A stretch of DNA of 17,597 bases, taken from assembly GCA_964346395.1 (NCBI GenBank), contig CAYFUT010000054.1:1-17597 (forward strand). Direction: 5' to 3'. The translations under genes and the position numbers were made by a program. The notes under the pieces are model-generated. The model made no database searches. It was not told where the DNA came from and saw only the letters and a list, made by a program, of their open reading frames with translations. The stretch is from CAYFUT01 sp964346395 (lineage in GTDB: Bacteria; Bacillota; Halanaerobiia; Halobacteroidales; Halobacteroidaceae). Shown here in pieces: positions 13,878 through 17,597 of the stretch. Numbering within the stretch: position 1 is the first letter of the stretch; each line of letters opens with the position of its first letter.

Positions 13878-13913
13878 GCACGCAATAATTAAAAAGTTGA
13901 GGAGGGGAGAAGT

Positions 13914-15566
13914 GTGAAGAAAAAATGGTTAGTAGTTTGTATGACAGTTGTTTTATTGGCTGGATTAGTATTGGGCTGTGCAGGAGAGAAGAAGGCCCAG
14001 GAAGAAAAACAGGAAGAAGAAGCTAAACAAGAAAAACAAACTAAAGTTAAAGAAGAAGATAAGCAGGGAGGAACTTTAGTCTATGGGCGAGGCAAGGATT
14101 CAGTTAAATTAGATCCTGCTAATGTGACGGATGGAGAATCAATGAAAGTTACTAAACAAATCTTAGATACATTAGTAACTTACAAAAAAGGGGGAACGGA
14201 AGTAGTTCCGCATTTAGCCAAGTCCTGGAATGTTTCTGAGGACGGCTTAGTCTGGAAGTTCCACTTGCGTGAGGGAGTTAAGTTTCATGATGGAACAAAA
14301 CTTGATGCTCAGGCTGTGAAGTTTAACTTTGAACGCTGGATGAATAAAGATCATCCTTATCACCAGGGGGAATTTGTTTATTGGGGATATATGTTCGGCG
14401 GATTTCCAGGAATTATAAAGGGAGTAGAAGCAGTTGATGATTATACTATTAAATTTACCTTAAAGAGCAAATCAGCTACTTTCTTACCTAACTTAGCAAT
14501 GGCTCCTTTTGGTATTTCTAGTCCGAAGGCAATTAAAGAGCATGGTGAAGATTACTTTAAACATCCGGTAGGAACGGGACCATTTAAGTTCCAAGAGTGG
14601 GAACAGGGAGATAGAATAGTTCTTGTTAAAAATAAAAATTACTGGAAAGAAGGAAAGCCTTATTTAGATAAGATTGTATTTAGAAATATTCCTGATAATA
14701 ACGCTCGTTTTATGGAGCTGCAGTCCGGAACTATTGATATGATGGATGGGGTTAATCCTAACAGTGTACCGAAATTAAAGGAGACTGACAAATTAAAGTT
14801 AGTTTTACGGCCCAGTATGAATGTTGGATATTTGGCAATGAACTTTATGAAGGAACCTTTTGATGAGCCGTTAGTGAGAAAGGCAATTAACCACGCTATT
14901 AATAAAGAAGAAATTATTGAAAGTTTATATGCGGGGCTTGCTAAACCGGCTAAAAATCCGCTGCCGCCTTCTATTTGGGGGTATAATGAAGATACTGATC
15001 CCTATGAGTATGATCTGGAAAAAGCTAAAGAATTATTAGCGGAAGCCGGTTATGAGGATGGATTTGAGACGACTTTATGGTCTATGCCTAATCCTCGTCC
15101 TTATTTCCCACAGCCTAAATTGATTGCTCAGGCTATTCAGGCTGACTTAAAAGAAATAGGAATTAAGGCGGAAATCAAAACTTACGATTGGGGTACTTAC
15201 TTAAATAAGACAGAAAATGGCGAACATGATATGGCTTTATTAGGTTGGACGGGAGATAATGGCGATCCAGATAATTTCCTTTATGTATTGTTAGATAAAG
15301 ATAATGCAGTAAAAGGAAGTGCTGGAAATATTGCCTTTTACCGCAGTGATGAACTACATGATCTATTAATTGAAGCACAGCAGACTTTAGATAAAGACAA
15401 AAGAACTAAGCTTTATAAGGAAGCACAGAAGGTTATCAATAAGGATGCGCCGTGGGTTCCTATGGCTCACTCAACGCCGCCTTTAGGGTTGAAGAATGAG
15501 ATTAATGGGTATGTTCCGAGCCCGCTAGGGATTGAAAAATTAGATGGAGTCTGGATCAAGAAATAA
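13914..15566 (+). CDS. Peptide-type ABC transporter substrate-binding lipoprotein (SBP family 5)
   Basis: Extracytoplasmic substrate receptor of an importer of the dipeptide/oligopeptide/nickel class. GTG start with GGAGGGG at 13901-13907. The N-terminus is a lipoprotein signal (KKKW, a hydrophobic core, then VLGC), with lipidation expected at Cys22. Residues 23-53 are a tether made almost wholly of Lys, Glu and Gln. The family 5 domain follows: LVYGRGKDSVKLDPANVTDG, then PHLAKSWNVSEDGLVWKFHL with REGVKFHDGTKLDAQAVKFN, the family signature, and later PVGTGPFKFQEW and VRKAINHAINKEEIIE. The form resembles DppA, but specificity cannot be read from sequence. At 550 residues it has the usual size plus the tether. 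It is the first gene of the operon and is followed by a strong hairpin and two permeases. Confidence 0.94.
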   Translation: MKKKWLVVCMTVVLLAGLVLGCAGEKKAQEEKQEEEAKQEKQTKVKEEDKQGGTLVYGRGKDSVKLDPANVTDGESMKVTKQILDTLVTYKKGGTEVVPHLAKSWNVSEDGLVWKFHLREGVKFHDGTKLDAQAVKFNFERWMNKDHPYHQGEFVYWGYMFGGFPGIIKGVEAVDDYTIKFTLKSKSATFLPNLAMAPFGISSPKAIKEHGEDYFKHPVGTGPFKFQEWEQGDRIVLVKNKNYWKEGKPYLDKIVFRNIPDNNARFMELQSGTIDMMDGVNPNSVPKLKETDKLKLVLRPSMNVGYLAMNFMKEPFDEPLVRKAINHAINKEEIIESLYAGLAKPAKNPLPPSIWGYNEDTDPYEYDLEKAKELLAEAGYEDGFETTLWSMPNPRPYFPQPKLIAQAIQADLKEIGIKAEIKTYDWGTYLNKTENGEHDMALLGWTGDNGDPDNFLYVLLDKDNAVKGSAGNIAFYRSDELHDLLIEAQQTLDKDKRTKLYKEAQKVINKDAPWVPMAHSTPPLGLKNEINGYVPSPLGIEKLDGVWIKK

Positions 15567-15583
15567 AAACAGATTAGAATTTA

Positions 15584-15615
15584 TTTTAGCCCCAGGTGTT
15601 TACTTGGGGCTAAAA
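15584..15615 (+). terminator. Strong intercistronic hairpin between binding-protein and permease genes
   Basis: TTTTAGCCCCAGGT (15584-15597) and ACTTGGGGCTAAAA (15602-15615) form a 14-base-pair stem with one G-T pair and a four-base loop. The stem is followed by CTAAG and then five T residues, not by an immediate T run. It is therefore more likely a partial terminator or a 3' end stabiliser for the binding-protein mRNA than a full stop. This would give more receptor than permease, as is common for ABC importers. Confidence 0.65.
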
Positions 15616-15647
15616 CTAAGTTTTTAGTAGTAGGGGAGGAGGAGACA

Positions 15648-16652
15648 ATGCTTAATTATATTATTAGACGATTATTGATGTTAATTCCAGTTATGATCGG
15701 AGTAACTTTATTAGTATTTTTAATGGTGCATTTAATTCCCGGGGATCCGGCTCAGGTAATGCTGGGAGAAAAAGCTAGTCATCAGGAAATAGAACGTTTA
15801 AGAGAAGAAATGGGGTTAAATGATCCGCTGTATGTTCAATATTTTAGCTTTGTAAGCCGCCTTTTGCGGGGCGATTTAGGTCGTTCAATTATGAGTAATA
15901 ATCAAATTAGTGCTGAATTAAAGCATCGGTATCCGGCTACTCTGGAGTTAACTTTATTCAGTATTGTTATTGCTGTCTTAGTGGGTGTGCCGGCAGGGAT
16001 TATTTCGGCTACTAACCAGTACTCAATTTTTGATTATATAAGTATGACTGGAGCTTTAATAGGAGTGTCGATGCCTATTTTCTGGTTAGGTTTAATGTTA
16101 ATGTGGATTTTTGCTTTTCAATTAGGCTGGTTTCCGCCGTCGGGAAGATTAAGTGTAGGAATAGAACTGCAGACAATTACTAATTTTCATTTGCTAGATG
16201 CTATTTTAACAGGTAATTGGATTGCTTTTAAAGATGCTTTAAGTCATTTGGTTTTGCCCGGCATAGCACTGGCCACTATTCCAATGGCTATGATTGCTAG
16301 AATGACTCGGTCGGGGATGTTGGAGGTATTAAGTGAGGATTATATCAAAACAGCCCGGGCCAAAGGATTAAAAGAACGAGTTGTTATTTATAAGCATGCT
16401 TTTAGAAATGCGTTAGTAACTGTAATAACTGTAATTGGACTTCAGTTTGGAATATTATTAGGAGGAGCAGTATTGACAGAAACTATTTTTTCCTGGCCGG
16501 GGATAGGAAAGTATTTATATGATTCAATTATGGCTCGCGACTATCCGGCTGTGCAGGGGACTATTTTTATCTTTTCGTTTGCTTTTGTGCTGGTTAACTT
16601 AATTGTAGATTTACTATACGCAGTAATTGATCCTAAGATTCGGTATAGTTAG
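15648..16652 (+). CDS. Peptide-type ABC transporter permease, DppB-like
   Basis: Integral membrane subunit of the importer; with the next protein it forms the pore. 334 residues with about six membrane segments (near 8-30, 102-123, 135-162, 203-222, 253-280 and 303-330). The family opening MLNYIIRRLLMLIPVMIGVT and HLIPGDPAQVMLGEKAS are seen, then the EAA-type loop DYIKTARAKGLKERVV that docks on the ATPase. The C-terminal TETIFSWPGIGKYLYDSI with DYPAVQG is highly typical. GGGGAGGAGGAG at 15633-15644 ends three bases before the ATG. Fifteen bases separate its stop from the next ATG. Nickel or oligopeptide use is as possible as dipeptide use. Confidence 0.94.
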   Translation: MLNYIIRRLLMLIPVMIGVTLLVFLMVHLIPGDPAQVMLGEKASHQEIERLREEMGLNDPLYVQYFSFVSRLLRGDLGRSIMSNNQISAELKHRYPATLELTLFSIVIAVLVGVPAGIISATNQYSIFDYISMTGALIGVSMPIFWLGLMLMWIFAFQLGWFPPSGRLSVGIELQTITNFHLLDAILTGNWIAFKDALSHLVLPGIALATIPMAMIARMTRSGMLEVLSEDYIKTARAKGLKERVVIYKHAFRNALVTVITVIGLQFGILLGGAVLTETIFSWPGIGKYLYDSIMARDYPAVQGTIFIFSFAFVLVNLIVDLLYAVIDPKIRYS

Positions 16653-16666
16653 GGAGGGATGAAGAA

Positions 16667-17563
16667 ATGAGTGAGACATCAACAGTAGAATCTAACCAAC
16701 AGGAGTCGGGAACAGAATTTAGTAGTGGAATTTGGGCGGAAGCCTGGGGAAGATTAGTAAAAAATAAGATTGCTATGGCTGGCTTAACAATCATATTTTT
16801 GCTGATCATCACTGCTATATTTGCTCCTGTTTTGGCTCCTTATGATCCAGTAAAGACAGATATGATTAATAGATTAGAGGCCCCTTCTTTTAGCCATCCT
16901 ATGGGGACGGATAACTTGGGGCGAGATATTTTAAGTAGAATAATTTATGGATCTCGGATTTCTTTACAGGTAGGAGTTATATCTGTTAGTTTAGCTCTTT
17001 TCTTTGGAGGACTAGTAGGTATTTTGGCTGGCTATTATGGTGGGTGGATTGATCTAGTACTAATGAGAATTATAGATATAATGTTAGCCTTTCCGATGGT
17101 ATTATTAGCGATTGCTATTGTGGCTATTTTAGGTCCTCAATTGAGCAATGCTATGATTGCTGTAGGATTAGTTAACTTACCTCGGTTTGCTCGGATTATT
17201 CGCTCGTCGGTGTTGTCGATTAAAGAAGAAGAATATGTAGAATCCGCTAAGGTATTGGGGGCAGGAGACGTAAGAATTATTTTGAAGTATATTTTGCCTA
17301 ATGCTTTAGCCCCGATAACTGTGCAGTCTACCTTGAGTTTGGCTACTGCTATATTGAATGCTGCTGCTTTAAGCTTTTTAGGTCTTGGGGCTCAACCTCC
17401 CACGCCTGAATGGGGAGCAATGTTAAATATGGGTAAGTCATCCTTACAGTTGGCTCCCTGGGGAGTAATTTTCCCGGGGTTAGCAATTGCCATTACAGTG
17501 TTGGGGTTTAATTTGTTCGGTGATGGGCTGCGGGATGCCCTTGATCCGAAGATGAAAGACTAG
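16667..17563 (+). CDS. Peptide-type ABC transporter permease, DppC-like
   Basis: Second permease, 298 residues, partner of the DppB-like protein. A hydrophilic N-terminal stretch of about 35 residues precedes the first membrane segment (MAGLTIIFLLIITAIFAPVL), followed by the typical APYDPVKTDMINRLEAPS and HPMGTDNLGRDILSRIIYGSRISL. The inner loop EEYVESAKVLGAGDVRIILK is the EAA motif contacting the ATPase. It ends with AALSFLGLGAQPPTPEWGAM and the FGDGLRDALDPK tail found in DppC and OppC. The ribosome site AGGGAGGG at 16651-16658 overlaps the dppB-like stop (16650-16652), which suggests coupled translation. An ATPase gene appears to begin 17 bases after the stop. Confidence 0.94.
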   Translation: MSETSTVESNQQESGTEFSSGIWAEAWGRLVKNKIAMAGLTIIFLLIITAIFAPVLAPYDPVKTDMINRLEAPSFSHPMGTDNLGRDILSRIIYGSRISLQVGVISVSLALFFGGLVGILAGYYGGWIDLVLMRIIDIMLAFPMVLLAIAIVAILGPQLSNAMIAVGLVNLPRFARIIRSSVLSIKEEEYVESAKVLGAGDVRIILKYILPNALAPITVQSTLSLATAILNAAALSFLGLGAQPPTPEWGAMLNMGKSSLQLAPWGVIFPGLAIAITVLGFNLFGDGLRDALDPKMKD

Positions 17564-17579
17564 AGGTGGAGGTGAAAAA

Positions 17580-17597
17580 ATGTCAGAAACTTTGCTG
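17580..17597 (+). CDS. Start of a gene cut by the window end, probably the DppD-like ATPase
   Basis: Only six codons are visible (MSETLL), following the ribosome site GGAGGTGA at 17568-17575. Position in the operon and the MSE-TLL opening suit the ATP-binding subunit of a peptide ABC transporter. The identity is inferred from context, since no motif is within the window. Confidence 0.6.

Noticed and set aside
1..17597. Defence, toxin-antitoxin, secondary metabolite or other novel multi-gene system
   Set aside because: Apart from one unrecognised 132-residue protein, the complete genes belong to known families in ordinary operons. No group of genes suggests an undescribed system.

Overview
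The window reads as chromosomal DNA of a low-GC, Gram-positive-type anaerobe (Bacillota). The evidence is the strong purine-rich ribosome binding sites, the GTG and TTG starts, and the accD-accA-pfkA-pyk order typical of clostridia and Halanaerobiales. The proteins are rich in Glu and Asp, which would fit a halophile such as a member of the Halanaerobiales, but that is inference and no species can be named. Almost all genes are housekeeping genes on the + strand. I see no prophage, insertion sequence, CRISPR array, tRNA, rRNA or defence locus. I did not find a convincing new gene system; the unusual material is in the intergenic repeats and in the trp genes.

Region 1 (1-4219) is the end of a tryptophan operon: trpF, two tandem trpB genes and trpA. 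Both TrpB copies keep the catalytic residues and are about 78% identical by hand count. Each of the three gaps between these genes carries a related palindrome built on TGTAGCGACATG. Repeat-type sequence next to two of the palindromes has become the C-terminal codons of trpF and trpB1. TrpA and both TrpBs lack the residues of a known alpha-beta salt bridge (alphaAsp56-betaLys167, Salmonella numbering).

Region 2 (4220-8884) begins with an extended -10 promoter that runs straight into a terminator hairpin. It continues with accD-accA (carboxyltransferase of acetyl-CoA carboxylase, overlapping by 4 bases), pfkA and pyk, and closes with an intrinsic terminator. It couples the two committed enzymes of lower and upper glycolysis with the first step of fatty acid synthesis.

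Region 3 (8885-13530) holds fxsA (small membrane protein), a Lon-like ATP-dependent protease, an unrecognised 132-residue protein and, on the - strand, a DUF4130/TIGR03915 putative DNA repair protein. The gaps here carry a second repeat family: inverted arms about 30 bases long, made of degenerate TTGAGN hexamers.

Region 4 (13531-17597) is an AT-rich gap with a perfect consensus promoter (TTGACA, 17 bases, TATAAT) flanked by palindromes. It is followed by a peptide-type ABC transporter operon: lipoprotein binding protein, two permeases and the first six codons of what is probably the ATPase. A strong hairpin separates the binding protein gene from the permeases.
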